Below the pieces are notes generated by a model. That model did no database searches, was not told the DNA's origin, and worked only from the letters and a program-made list of their open reading frames with translations. DNA of 64,000 bases, taken from NCBI RefSeq assembly GCF_029323795.1, contig NZ_CP119758.1:496001-560000 (forward strand), given 5' to 3'. This document shows, piece after piece, positions 14,982 through 24,485 of this stretch. Origin of the DNA: Zobellia alginiliquefaciens. GTDB taxonomy: Bacteria; Bacteroidota; Bacteroidia; Flavobacteriales; Flavobacteriaceae. Each line of letters begins with the position of its first letter. Position 1 is the stretch's first letter. A program made the position numbers and the translations under genes.

Positions 14982-16226
14982 TTAAGCGTTTACTTTTATA
15001 TTTGCGGGAGTTACTCCTATTGCATTAACATCTATTATCTGTCTTTTTGATTTTTGCACTTGTATAGCCTTAAAATAGTCTAAATACATTTGAGTTATAG
15101 TACTCATTGGCAACGAACAGGCTGCTTCGTAATTGGTTTTGGCCAGTTCTGTTCTATAGGCATCGTCTGAAAGTATTTTTTCTATGGCATCCGCTAAAGA
15201 TTCTTTATTCTCCGGTAAAAAGAATTCTCCTCTGTAGCCTTCTTCCTGAACCAATACACTTAAGTCACCTAAATCAGGCAGGGCAACGGCTTTTCCGTAA
15301 CTACCCGCTTGATGCAACACTCCTGAACTACCCGTGGTAGAAGTATACGGAAAGACCACAACGGCACTATCGCCAAAAATTACAGGTACATCTTCTTCGG
15401 CAACATAACCCGTAAAACGTATTTGAGGTACGTGGCTATACAATTCTTCCATTTTCTTAAGATAACCAGGTGTGTTTGGGCTATCCGTTCCTGCAATTAC
15501 TATTTCTATATCTTCATTGCTCCTATTACGAATGACCTCTACGGCTTCAATAAGGACCTCAACCTTTTTGTAGGTTCCAAACTTACCAAAAGCCAATACC
15601 TGTTTGGGTCCTGCAGGAAGACTATAATCTGGTTTTGGAGGTGTCTCAAACGAGCCATGCGGAATTAACGCCACATTCTTCGCCTTATATTTTGCTTCTA
15701 AAATGGTTACATATTTGCTTATAGTTACCGCCAAAATATCGGAGGCCAAAACAAACTTGGTCAAAGTTGTTCCAATGAATCCGTATATACTCTGGAGTAA
15801 TTTATTCTTTGTAAACCCGGCACTATCCAAGTCTACTTGCTCCAAAATATTGTGCAATAATGAAATGGTGGGAATGCCCTTAAATTTGGTCATATAAGGC
15901 AACATCAAACCTAAAGCTGCAGGTATTTTTTTATCCCCAAATTTTAAGAATTGTAAATTATAAAGTACAGCATCTGGCTTATGCATTTTAATAGCCTTGT
16001 TCACCGTTAGTAAATTCGCATAGCTATTAAAGTCCCAACATTCGGCAACCGTAATTTTACAACCTTCTTCTTCAAAAGAAAGATCTTTAGGGGCTTCGGT
16101 TGTATCGGTCATCAAAATAATTTCGGTGACTTCTTCTTGCAGTCTAAAGTGCTTTACAAGGTAATATCCATATTCCGTTAAGGTGACCTTACTAGGAGGA
16201 TATGCGGTTACAATGGCTAGTTTCAT
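14982..16226 (-). CDS. Glycosyltransferase family 4
   Basis: The 414-residue GT-B enzyme opens with MKLAIVTAYPPSKVTLTEYG (acceptor-side Rossmann fold) and carries the donor-binding half with LAFGKFGTYKKVEVLIEAVE, IVIAGTDSP, and the signature FPYTSTTGSSGVLHQAGSYGKA that holds the nucleotide-sugar contacts. It retains anomeric configuration according to the family; sugar and acceptor are unknown. It lies between the Wzx-like flippase and the REC-GT2 on the same strand (gaps of 74 and 53 bases) and so is part of a polysaccharide operon. Confidence 0.88.
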   Translation of the reverse strand: MKLAIVTAYPPSKVTLTEYGYYLVKHFRLQEEVTEIILMTDTTEAPKDLSFEEEGCKITVAECWDFNSYANLLTVNKAIKMHKPDAVLYNLQFLKFGDKKIPAALGLMLPYMTKFKGIPTISLLHNILEQVDLDSAGFTKNKLLQSIYGFIGTTLTKFVLASDILAVTISKYVTILEAKYKAKNVALIPHGSFETPPKPDYSLPAGPKQVLAFGKFGTYKKVEVLIEAVEVIRNRSNEDIEIVIAGTDSPNTPGYLKKMEELYSHVPQIRFTGYVAEEDVPVIFGDSAVVVFPYTSTTGSSGVLHQAGSYGKAVALPDLGDLSVLVQEEGYRGEFFLPENKESLADAIEKILSDDAYRTELAKTNYEAACSLPMSTITQMYLDYFKAIQVQKSKRQIIDVNAIGVTPANIKVNA

Positions 16227-16300
16227 ACTGTATATTTAAGATTTAGGCTATTTAATATGGTGATTATCCTGTATTTTTATATAATTCGATTTTACTATTT

Positions 16301-17557
16301 TCAGTTTTCGGCCACACTCTTACTCCGTAACTCTTTGTTAGCGAAATAGACCAACTGAACCACTAGCAATAAGGTCATGGCTATGAGCTGCATATGCACT
16401 ACACTTTCCAAACTTTCATGATATAATACCACTAATACTATTTGCGAAAGGCCTAATATTCCCGATAAAATAACGGGTACATAATGATCTAATGACAAAA
16501 AGTAATAGGCGAAAATATTTGATATAGCGAATAATGAGGTAGCCAATGCATATTGCCACAATAAACTGGACATGGCTATATAAGAATCCCCGAACATTAA
16601 AGTGATAATCAATTCTGGAAAAATATAACATACCACAACAATAGCTGCGGACAATAACCCTATATAGGACACATATTTAAATAGAATTGGCGCTGTGGGC
16701 TCTCCGTCTTTTTGTTTCTGTACTACAACAGGAAGTAATAGCATAACAAACATCCAAGCTACAAAATACACTACCCTACCTATTAAGGCCAAAGAAGCGT
16801 ACAATCCTGCTTCCATGGGTTCAAAGTAATGTTTCACCAATAATACATCGCTATTATTTATTATGATTTGAGTAAACTCATAACAAGCGGTCAACCAAAT
16901 AAATTGGGAAACTCTTTTGGCACTCTCAGGCTCAAGCTTTCTTGACTCTGTAAACGATATGGATGTACTATCCGAAGGAAAAAGTCCGAAAAGAAAAGAC
17001 AAAAATATGCCCAGTGCTACTAAAGTACCCGGTTCAATATCCAAAAGAAAAAGTAAGGCCATAGTCAAAAGCAGACGACTCCACATCTCTGTTTGATAGG
17101 TAATAGATAATTTACCAAACTCCTGCCGGCCTTGGTAGGCTCCTCTATTTACACTCATAAAGAAATATATAGGTACACCAACACCAAATACAACAAACAT
17201 CCAATGACTTTCCGTATTAAATAAATATTGTAACGGCTTAGAGCAAGCTATAATGATGATGCCCAAAGCAAGACCTACAATGCTCGCTTGACGGTAGGTA
17301 ATATTCTTAAATATATTCCACTCCGTACCGGAAAAAATAACTGCAAACTTTGCTGCTGCCAATTGAAATGTCATTCCCAAAAAGGAGAGTACCAATAATA
17401 AGGTTACCAAAAGTGCAGCTTCCGAAAATGCTGCAGGCCCTAGAAGTCTCCCTAATAATAGGTTGTACAAATAGTTACCACCATTTACCAAAAGTACGCT
17501 CCCCATGAACAGTTGTTCTTGGGATACTTTTTTAAACATTAATTTGATGGCTGTCAT
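16301..17557 (-). CDS. Polysaccharide flippase (Wzx/MATE-like MOP superfamily)
   Basis: About 12 hydrophobic helices run through the whole 418-residue protein (for example MGSVLLVNGGNYLYNLLLGRLLGP at the N-terminus, FLGMTFQLAAAKF, and GLLSAAIVVVCYIFPELII). The N-terminal pattern LLGRLLGPAAFSEAAL is typical of O-antigen and capsule translocases. It should flip lipid-linked glycan across the inner membrane. It is the first gene of the minus-strand trio (flippase, GT4, REC-GT2) and faces a divergent, long regulatory region. Pel-type PelG flippases are another possible relative. Confidence 0.85.
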   Translation of the reverse strand: MTAIKLMFKKVSQEQLFMGSVLLVNGGNYLYNLLLGRLLGPAAFSEAALLVTLLLVLSFLGMTFQLAAAKFAVIFSGTEWNIFKNITYRQASIVGLALGIIIIACSKPLQYLFNTESHWMFVVFGVGVPIYFFMSVNRGAYQGRQEFGKLSITYQTEMWSRLLLTMALLFLLDIEPGTLVALGIFLSFLFGLFPSDSTSISFTESRKLEPESAKRVSQFIWLTACYEFTQIIINNSDVLLVKHYFEPMEAGLYASLALIGRVVYFVAWMFVMLLLPVVVQKQKDGEPTAPILFKYVSYIGLLSAAIVVVCYIFPELIITLMFGDSYIAMSSLLWQYALATSLFAISNIFAYYFLSLDHYVPVILSGILGLSQIVLVVLYHESLESVVHMQLIAMTLLLVVQLVYFANKELRSKSVAEN

Positions 17558-18082
17558 AATTTATATATTTCCTACATTTTTAATTAACTCACAAATCCGA
17601 GTCTTTCTGAATTTAAACACATTCAACTGTATATTAAATGTTAACACTTTCTTAGACTGAGATTTATGAGAACAATACGTAAACGATAATCCGTAATTTT
17701 ATTGTAAGAATTAACTTATAATCGATGAAATGTTGTATTTTAAAGAGATATTTATGCATTTCATCGATAAAATCAAATTTTATTGGATTGCCTTTATCTC
17801 AACAATCAAAAGCTGTCCCAGCAAACATTCCAAACGGAGTAAACCCTCTTCCTAAAAATAAAAACATCAACCTGTATTTCAACCACCAAACACATTAAAA
17901 ACATTTCAAATAGCTGATTTATAATGGTATAATTACACCAGTTTTTGACCTTTCTATTTTTTAAAAAGTCCAATAATGGTTGACTATAGAATAATGGCTG
18001 AAAGCCTTAAACCAGCAATACCATCGATGAAATACAATATTAACACCGTTATAGTGTTATATTTTCTGACAAATAATTACGA
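17558..18082. promoter_or_regulatory. Divergent control region of the polysaccharide locus with repeated ATCGATGAAAT boxes
   Basis: The 525-base non-coding gap separates the divergent operons. The 11-mer ATCGATGAAAT occurs at 17721-17731 (+), as its reverse complement at 17758-17768, and again at 18023-18033 (+). The first two form a 12-bp inverted repeat (ATCGATGAAATG / CATTTCATCGAT) separated by 24 bases. A further imperfect inverted repeat TAACAC-N7-GTGTTA is at 18041-18059, 24 bases before the next start codon. No clear TAnnTTTG was found. Confidence 0.55.
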
Positions 18083-21000
18083 ATGCAGCGTACCAACGTT
18101 TTATTAATCTTAGCACTGGTCATAGGCATAGCTTTTCACGGGTCTAGTATCTTCTTTACCCTTGAGACTACCTATGATGCTTTGATACATTTGTTTTTTG
18201 CGGACCATTACGCCAACAGTTGGTTTGAGCCGTGGGATTATAGGTGGTACACAGGTTTTACCGTACAGGCCTACCCTCCACTGGTACATCAATCTATTGG
18301 AATTCTCTCTCATATAGGCGGACTCAAGTTTGGAATGTTCACCGTAGCTATGATTGCAATTGTTTTGTTCATCACGGGAGCATATCGGTTTGGGTTATTG
18401 ATGACCGGTGATAGAAAAATTGCAGGCTATACTGCCATACTAGCTGTGTTCTCTTCCACCTTTGTAGAAACCCTTCATATTTTTGGGCAATTGCCAAGTA
18501 TCGTTGGACTTTCGGTACTTCTACATTCCTTACCAGAGATTTACCTTTGGGTAAAAACGGGTAAGCTAAGGTACATAGCCACAAGTCTATCATTGATTGC
18601 CGTGACGGTTACTTCTCACCATGTAACGCCTATTTTTGGAATGGTATTCTTTATTTTTCCATTGCTAGGCATGGCCGTAATGGATTCGGCCAGAGACCAA
18701 GTGAACAGCTTTAAAGAAGTACGCTTTTGGGTATTTTTCAAACAATTTAAAAAATGTTTTTGGCGAATCGTCATATTCGGTTTTTCATCATTGTTCCTTA
18801 TTGTTACCTGCATATTTCCCTATTGGCTCAACTCAAAGAAAAATCCAATTACCCAAGTACCCATTCCACATGGGTCTCGTGATAATTTTCTAGAAGTAAC
18901 CTCATCCGGACTCGTATTTTTTGTTATCCCATGGGGGATTCTGACCTTTATCCTTCCTTTTCTTTTTTATCGATATTACAGCAGGCGCTACATCTTTTTT
19001 GGATTATCGTTCTCAATGCTAACCCTTTTAGGTACCGGTGGAACAACTCCGCTTCCTCTCATATTATTAGGTGAAACCGCTTTTAATATATTGACTTTAG
19101 ACCGTTTTACTCTTTGGGCGACCATTATGGCTCTGCCTCTTTTTGGAGAATTTGCCTTTCGTATGGTAGAGGGCGATTTAAAAGAACGTATTCAGGAAAA
19201 TTGGGGTCGTGTATACCATCGTATTTTGGGGGGCGTAATTATGGGCGGTATTTTGTTCATGGTCATTTTTACCATGAGTCTTGGCTATTTTAGGCCATCA
19301 CAGCCGGCAAAAATAAAGATGCAGCCCATTATCAACTTTTTAAGTCAAGATTCTCATGACCATTGGCGTTATTTACCATTGGGGTTCGGAGATCAAATGG
19401 CTTGGTTATCTGCTCAAACAAAGGCAATGACGGTAGATGGAAACTATCATTCCGCCCGACGTTTGCCCGAACTTACCACTAGGGCAATTGAACGGTTAGA
19501 AAATTCAAAGTTTAGGGGTGTAGAAGGAATAGGGTCATTACAGCAGTTTTTAACGGTACCCGAGAAATACAACCTTAAATACATCTTCTCAAACGATAAA
19601 TTCTATGATCCCATTCTTTATTTCTGCGGATGGCAGCGCTTGCAACAACTAGAGAACGGAATTATGGTGTGGGAAAAACTCAACGTCCCGCCGTTCCCTA
19701 CAATAATGCCCAAAGAAGATGTACCCGTAGGAATTAAAATTATGTGGGGTATCATTCCCATACTAACGGTGGTCATCGCTTTTATAATAAATATTCAATG
19801 GATTTGGGTAAGAGCACTAAAAGCTAGAAAACTACCGCAAGGTGAGTTTATGAAGTATGCACTTGTACACAACAATTTTCCAAAGAAATTGGTAATCATA
19901 AATCATATATGGGCGTTTATTATATTGATTGTACTGGTTTTTGGAATACACTTATTCTACATTAAAAACGTAGACCAGATCGCCCCTACCAATGTAGTTG
20001 AAGCTTATTACGATGCTATTGATTTTAAAGAATTCAATAAAGCGCATTCTTTTTTAAACCCTGATAGCGGAAAGACCATTGCCCAATATATGTTAGAAGT
20101 ATCTGTTACAGATGGTATTCTTAGCTCTTACGCAAAACTAGATTCACTGGGCATTGAGTTTTTACAACAAAATGATACAAGCGCCCGGGTTAAGGCCGCT
20201 ACTAGATGGATTACGCCTTTAGAAAGTATTCATAAAGATTTTTATCACAGTCTTATTAAAAAGAAAGGCAAGTGGTACATAGAGCCTTCTTCTCTGGATA
20301 ATGATTTACCACCGGACCAATTGTTCACCTCTAACAACACCACCTTTTTCAATCATGGTAGACGAAAGATTACAACCCAACAAACTCACCACGAGGATGT
20401 TCTAAAACAACCTGTTTTAGAGGTATTAAAAGCCAAACTGGTGCAATACCAAGGTAGCTACAGCATTATTGGAGAACTGCAAAACGTGGATCACGTACCC
20501 GCCGATGTAGTCATTAAAGGCACACTTTATAATGATGAAAACAAAGAACTTGCTACCTACAATGCTAAAGATGTAGCCAAACATAAATTGATGCCAAAAG
20601 AGACCACCACCTTTAGAATAGATTTTGAAGGAATTGCCTGGTCATCAACAAAAGATACCCTGCCCCCTACTTTTAACCCGGACCAGTTCACTCCAATGAC
20701 TTTTGAGGAACAGCCTACAAAATTTAATCTACAGTGCGCCGGTAACGTTGCCAATACGGACTTATACAAGCAGGTTAGCCTTCAGGAATTGGTTTTTGAA
20801 GGAGATAAAATAAGTGGTACCCTTTACAACTCCGGTATACAGGAAGTTACTATTCCGCAGTTATTGATTTCATATTATGACGATAATAAAAAACTGATTT
20901 GGGTAGAACATGAATTTTTAACCGATGGTGTCCGTATTCAGAGAAAACGATTCTTCGAGTATGATGTGGCGTGTCTATCGGATATTAAAATCATAAATAG

Positions 21001-21169
21001 TAGTCTAGAGAATTGTTTTGTAAACGGAAGTCCGAATTCAGAAATTGGTATAAAACTTTTCCCAGATAGAGATGTATCGCATGCCCAGGACCAATTGCAA
21101 CCGTATTCCGGTGATGGATTTCAATATTTAAAATTTGAGTTGAACAGTTATATAGGTAACCCGAAATGA
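18083..21169 (+). CDS. Giant integral membrane protein, GT-C-like (PTPS-related membrane family)
   Basis: The 1028-residue protein has a polytopic N-terminal half (about residues 1-590, roughly 12 membrane helices) and a C-terminal soluble part after two more helices (near 540-640). The first extracytoplasmic loop contains TTYDALIHLFFADHYANSW (D32, H36) and YRWYTGFTVQAYPP, which resembles the acidic catalytic loop of GT-C glycosyltransferases and the '6-pyruvoyl-tetrahydropterin synthase-related' membrane proteins. The C-terminal 350 residues hold an NTF2-like segment (VVEAYYDAIDFKEFNKAHSF) and a beta-rich region. It likely uses lipid-linked sugar at the periplasmic face to build a polysaccharide. 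Its stop overlaps the ATG of the lipoprotein gene (ATGA). Confidence 0.75.
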   Translation: MQRTNVLLILALVIGIAFHGSSIFFTLETTYDALIHLFFADHYANSWFEPWDYRWYTGFTVQAYPPLVHQSIGILSHIGGLKFGMFTVAMIAIVLFITGAYRFGLLMTGDRKIAGYTAILAVFSSTFVETLHIFGQLPSIVGLSVLLHSLPEIYLWVKTGKLRYIATSLSLIAVTVTSHHVTPIFGMVFFIFPLLGMAVMDSARDQVNSFKEVRFWVFFKQFKKCFWRIVIFGFSSLFLIVTCIFPYWLNSKKNPITQVPIPHGSRDNFLEVTSSGLVFFVIPWGILTFILPFLFYRYYSRRYIFFGLSFSMLTLLGTGGTTPLPLILLGETAFNILTLDRFTLWATIMALPLFGEFAFRMVEGDLKERIQENWGRVYHRILGGVIMGGILFMVIFTMSLGYFRPSQPAKIKMQPIINFLSQDSHDHWRYLPLGFGDQMAWLSAQTKAMTVDGNYHSARRLPELTTRAIERLENSKFRGVEGIGSLQQFLTVPEKYNLKYIFSNDKFYDPILYFCGWQRLQQLENGIMVWEKLNVPPFPTIMPKEDVPVGIKIMWGIIPILTVVIAFIINIQWIWVRALKARKLPQGEFMKYALVHNNFPKKLVIINHIWAFIILIVLVFGIHLFYIKNVDQIAPTNVVEAYYDAIDFKEFNKAHSFLNPDSGKTIAQYMLEVSVTDGILSSYAKLDSLGIEFLQQNDTSARVKAATRWITPLESIHKDFYHSLIKKKGKWYIEPSSLDNDLPPDQLFTSNNTTFFNHGRRKITTQQTHHEDVLKQPVLEVLKAKLVQYQGSYSIIGELQNVDHVPADVVIKGTLYNDENKELATYNAKDVAKHKLMPKETTTFRIDFEGIAWSSTKDTLPPTFNPDQFTPMTFEEQPTKFNLQCAGNVANTDLYKQVSLQELVFEGDKISGTLYNSGIQEVTIPQLLISYYDDNKKLIWVEHEFLTDGVRIQRKRFFEYDVACLSDIKIINSSLENCFVNGSPNSEIGIKLFPDRDVSHAQDQLQPYSGDGFQYLKFELNSYIGNPK

Positions 21170-22395
21170 AAATGCATTTTGTACATATCTGCATTGCTTT
21201 CATGCTGCTTTTCTTAGGGTGTTCAAAAGAACCAGAGAAAAAGGAAGTTTCAAGCGCTACCTTTGAACTGCTCACAACAGAAGAGAACTTTACCGCCGGG
21301 GAAGCATTCGCTCTCCACTTCAAAGCCTCAGGAGAAGCCAGTCCTAATCTTATTTTTAGAAATGCGGTGGGCACCACGGTTCTTAAGCCTTCCGTTGTTG
21401 ATGATACTTTGCAATTTGCTATTCCAAAGAACTTTTACGAAAAATCGGGCATATGCTATTGGTCTTTGAATTCCGATTCCGAAGAAAAAATGAGTGGTAC
21501 ACTTAACATCTTAGTCAATAATAAAAATGGCACTTTTCTAGAATCGTATTTAGGACCTAGAAGTCTAACGGCAGGACCTATTGATTATGCCATGTTCGTT
21601 ATGCTTGCTACTGATTTCTATGACAACCCTTTAAACGATAGTACATCAATTTACAGTAAAGTCCAGTTTCAGGATAGCCAAACAGAACAAGAATTACGCA
21701 CTAAAAACCTTATGGCGTGGTCTCTAGTACGATCTCCCGAAAAATCTGGCCGTATGTTGATTTCCTCCGCTTGTAATGAAACTGACTCCAAAGAATTTAC
21801 CACAATTATCTACCCTGCAAATCCTGTGGATTTCACCATATCCTACGAAAGAAATCACGAATATGCAGATGGCAACCAAGTGATTACCTTTAGGACAAGC
21901 ATTTTAAGAGATACCTATGGTAATATTGTGGGAGACGGCACCTTGGTAGGTTTTATCATCACCGATGATAAAGGTGCAAAACTCAAAGCACAGGGCACGA
22001 CCCTTAACGGCAAAGCTGAAGCACGACTTTTACATCCCGAGCAAAAAGCGAGCTGGTCCGTGGAGGCATTTGTGACCGGCGCGGCAAGAAGCAAAGCTGT
22101 AAAAGTTGATTTCAAAGCTTCTATAACCGATTATGAAATTCATTTTTCAGAAGATTATAGAGCCATATCCGTAGGTCCGCTTAAAAGTTTTATGGACCAA
22201 CTTGTACCTGATGGTATGCCCATTGCTTTGACCGTTAGTGACAAAAACGGTAAGGTTTTGGACACACTCAGAACCTCTTCCATGCAGGGAGAAGGCCAAT
22301 TTAAACTCTCGGCAGATTTCTTCCCGAACGATACCTACGAGTTGAAAATTAAGACTGCAGGCCTAACCAAAATAAAATCAGTAGTACTAAAATGA
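21166..22395 (+). CDS. Lipoprotein with Ig-like beta-sandwich domains
   Basis: A signal peptide ending in LLFLGC-SKEPEKK (lipobox Cys at about residue 19) is followed by about 390 residues of beta-rich sequence with bacterial Ig-like (Big_1/invasin-like) repeat features: VITFRTSILRDTYGNIVGDGTLVGF and GKAEARLLHPEQKASWSVEAF. It overlaps the preceding giant membrane protein by four bases and the following GH5-like gene by four bases, so the three are translationally coupled and presumably form one envelope complex. The exact role (scaffold or polysaccharide-binding) is not known. Confidence 0.78.
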   Translation: MKMHFVHICIAFMLLFLGCSKEPEKKEVSSATFELLTTEENFTAGEAFALHFKASGEASPNLIFRNAVGTTVLKPSVVDDTLQFAIPKNFYEKSGICYWSLNSDSEEKMSGTLNILVNNKNGTFLESYLGPRSLTAGPIDYAMFVMLATDFYDNPLNDSTSIYSKVQFQDSQTEQELRTKNLMAWSLVRSPEKSGRMLISSACNETDSKEFTTIIYPANPVDFTISYERNHEYADGNQVITFRTSILRDTYGNIVGDGTLVGFIITDDKGAKLKAQGTTLNGKAEARLLHPEQKASWSVEAFVTGAARSKAVKVDFKASITDYEIHFSEDYRAISVGPLKSFMDQLVPDGMPIALTVSDKNGKVLDTLRTSSMQGEGQFKLSADFFPNDTYELKIKTAGLTKIKSVVLK

Positions 22396-23921
22396 AAATG
22401 AACAAAACTTTATATCGTATTTTTCTGCTGCTGTCATTTCTGGCTCTCAACGGCCTAATTTTATTCGGAATCAGCAGTGCCTGGACCTATTTGAATACCG
22501 GTGCCGACCGTACTTCAATGTTACATTTACACGAGGAGATTTCAGCTAGCTATCTTCCAAAAGTAGAATGGGAAATTGCCCAAAATGAAGGTAGGCCCAT
22601 GGAAGAACAAACTTTGGGTGAAATTGAGCGCGATTATATGAGCGCTTGGCAAGTACGGAATGCTGCTTATGCCAACAACGTACCCTACGGTATCGCTGAT
22701 TATTATACGGATAGTATGCGCACGGAACTTTTTAAGGTTACCGACCTCAACCTTAAAAATAAAGTTACCCTGCAGACCACCACGCTAGAGCATCATCCAA
22801 ATTTAGAATTTTATAGTACCGATGGAAAATTGGTGGTTTTGACCGATAAAAATGTATCGGCTTACGAAGAGGTTTACCAAGACGAAACTTTAGTGACAAA
22901 GCGAAGATTTACATCGGATTACAAGGTCATGCTGCTATTAGAAGATGGTTTTTGGAGGATTCGACAATTGGTTGAAACCGAATTACCGGAACAAATGAAG
23001 GAAATGCCATCACAAGTTCAAAATCTTAATGATTATCACTTTAAAGGCATCAATTACTATCCACAGGACACACCTTGGGATATGTTCGGAAAAAAATTCA
23101 ACGATTCAATTATTGAACATGATTTTAAACTCATGGCGAAAATGGGAGTCAATAGCTTACGTATTTTTATTCCCTATGAATCTTTTGGAAAAGAACATGT
23201 AGACCTTGAAAAAATACAAAGAGTAAAATTGACGTTAGATATTGCCGAAAAAAACGGACTGTCAATCATGCCTACACTTTTTGATTTTTATGGAAATTAT
23301 AGCGTTAGCGATTGGACGATGACCAATCGCCATGTTGAACAGGTAGTAGAAGCTTTAAAAGACCATAATGCTATTATTGCTTGGGACGTTAAGAATGAAC
23401 CTGACCTTGATTTTGAATCGCGCGGAAAAGATTTGGTACTTTCTTGGTTAGAGCAAACCGTAGAACGTATTCGCAAACTAGATCCGAGACATGCTATTAC
23501 CATTGGCTGGTCAAGCCCAGAAGCCGCCGTTAACCTAAAGGACGAGTTAGATCTGGTCTCCTTTCATTACTATAGAGAAGCTTCCGAGTTTCAAAATGTT
23601 CTTGCTAAACTTAAAGAAGAGGTTACAGATAAACCTTTAATTCTACAAGAGTACGGATACTCTTCATATGATGGTATTTGGAATGCCTATACCGGTTCGG
23701 ACAAAAAACAAAAAGAATATGTAGAGACTATTCAAAAAGTTGTGGAAAGAGAACAGTTATCTCATATGATATGGACGCTTTACGATTTTAAAAATATCCC
23801 GACCTCTGTAGTTGGGCGCCTGCCATGGCGAAAAGTAAGACAACGCCATTTTGGCCTTCTAGATTTTAAGGGAGACCAAAAACCCATTTACGAGGTATTT
23901 ACAAATTCGGGAAAAAAATAA
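22392..23921 (+). CDS. Membrane-anchored glycoside hydrolase (GH5-like, cellulase family TIM barrel)
   Basis: The 509-residue protein has an N-terminal transmembrane helix (about residues 8-32), a regulatory region of about 170 residues (NTF2-like), and a TIM barrel from about residue 200 starting FKGINYYPQDTPWDMFG. The acid/base glutamate is in AWDVKNEPDLD and the nucleophile in PLILQEYGYSS, in the order and spacing of clan GH-A, GH5 type. It probably trims or releases the polysaccharide in the periplasm, comparable in role to BcsZ or PslG, which sit in other exopolysaccharide operons. The linkage cleaved is unknown. Confidence 0.85.
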   Translation: MKMNKTLYRIFLLLSFLALNGLILFGISSAWTYLNTGADRTSMLHLHEEISASYLPKVEWEIAQNEGRPMEEQTLGEIERDYMSAWQVRNAAYANNVPYGIADYYTDSMRTELFKVTDLNLKNKVTLQTTTLEHHPNLEFYSTDGKLVVLTDKNVSAYEEVYQDETLVTKRRFTSDYKVMLLLEDGFWRIRQLVETELPEQMKEMPSQVQNLNDYHFKGINYYPQDTPWDMFGKKFNDSIIEHDFKLMAKMGVNSLRIFIPYESFGKEHVDLEKIQRVKLTLDIAEKNGLSIMPTLFDFYGNYSVSDWTMTNRHVEQVVEALKDHNAIIAWDVKNEPDLDFESRGKDLVLSWLEQTVERIRKLDPRHAITIGWSSPEAAVNLKDELDLVSFHYYREASEFQNVLAKLKEEVTDKPLILQEYGYSSYDGIWNAYTGSDKKQKEYVETIQKVVEREQLSHMIWTLYDFKNIPTSVVGRLPWRKVRQRHFGLLDFKGDQKPIYEVFTNSGKK

Positions 23922-23972
23922 AACCCTTTGTTGATTAGCTCCAATATTTTTCAAAGTACTGGTCCAAAAATA

Positions 23973-24275
23973 TCAAGCTTGATTAGTACCAAGTATATAC
24001 GTGGTATTAGTTTTATTCAATAAGGAGAAAACCCGCTCATTGGCACTACCTAATATTGTCAACGTACGATTGCGGGTTACAGCAAAATCATATAACCGTT
24101 TTAAGGCCAATGCACCGTTCGCATCAATTTCCGATAAACGTTCTAGATTGATAATTATCCGTCTATCCGAACCTAAGTATCTACCTATGTGTCGACTTAA
24201 AATAGTTGCGTTATTCAAATTCAATGTTCCGTGAACGCAAAATATACCACATGATTCCGTAATCTGTAAAGCCAT
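23973..24275 (-). CDS. STAS-domain protein lacking the phosphorylatable serine
   Basis: The 100-residue single STAS domain follows the anti-sigma-factor-antagonist fold: beta strand CGIFCVHGTLNLNNA, helix, RRIIINLERLSEIDANGALALKRLYD, and TLTILGSANERVFSLL. The usual D-S-S/T-G loop, where the serine is phosphorylated, reads D-A-N-G, so kinase control by serine phosphorylation seems lost. It lies on the opposite strand between the GH5-like gene and the TPR-barrel gene, so it is associated with the polysaccharide locus. No partner anti-sigma kinase is in the window. Confidence 0.8.
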   Translation of the reverse strand: MALQITESCGIFCVHGTLNLNNATILSRHIGRYLGSDRRIIINLERLSEIDANGALALKRLYDFAVTRNRTLTILGSANERVFSLLNKTNTTYILGTNQA

Positions 24276-24485
24276 AATGTAAAGTTCTGTAGGTTAATTT
24301 TTACAGTTGTAAAACTCTATTCAAGACACTAAAAATTAAAAGAGCTTTGCAACTGGACTTTAAATAACTGTATGTGAGCAAGTTTTATTGTTCATTATTC
24401 AAAAATGGCGCAAAACTTTTATAAAATAATTACCAATAAAAAAGTTTTATAGTCGTTATACACTTGTGGTAAAAAACTTACTTTA

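Noticed and set aside
20991-21377. 128-codon frame antisense across the giant membrane protein and the lipoprotein genes
   Set aside because: Overlaps two coupled genes on the other strand and shows no domain.
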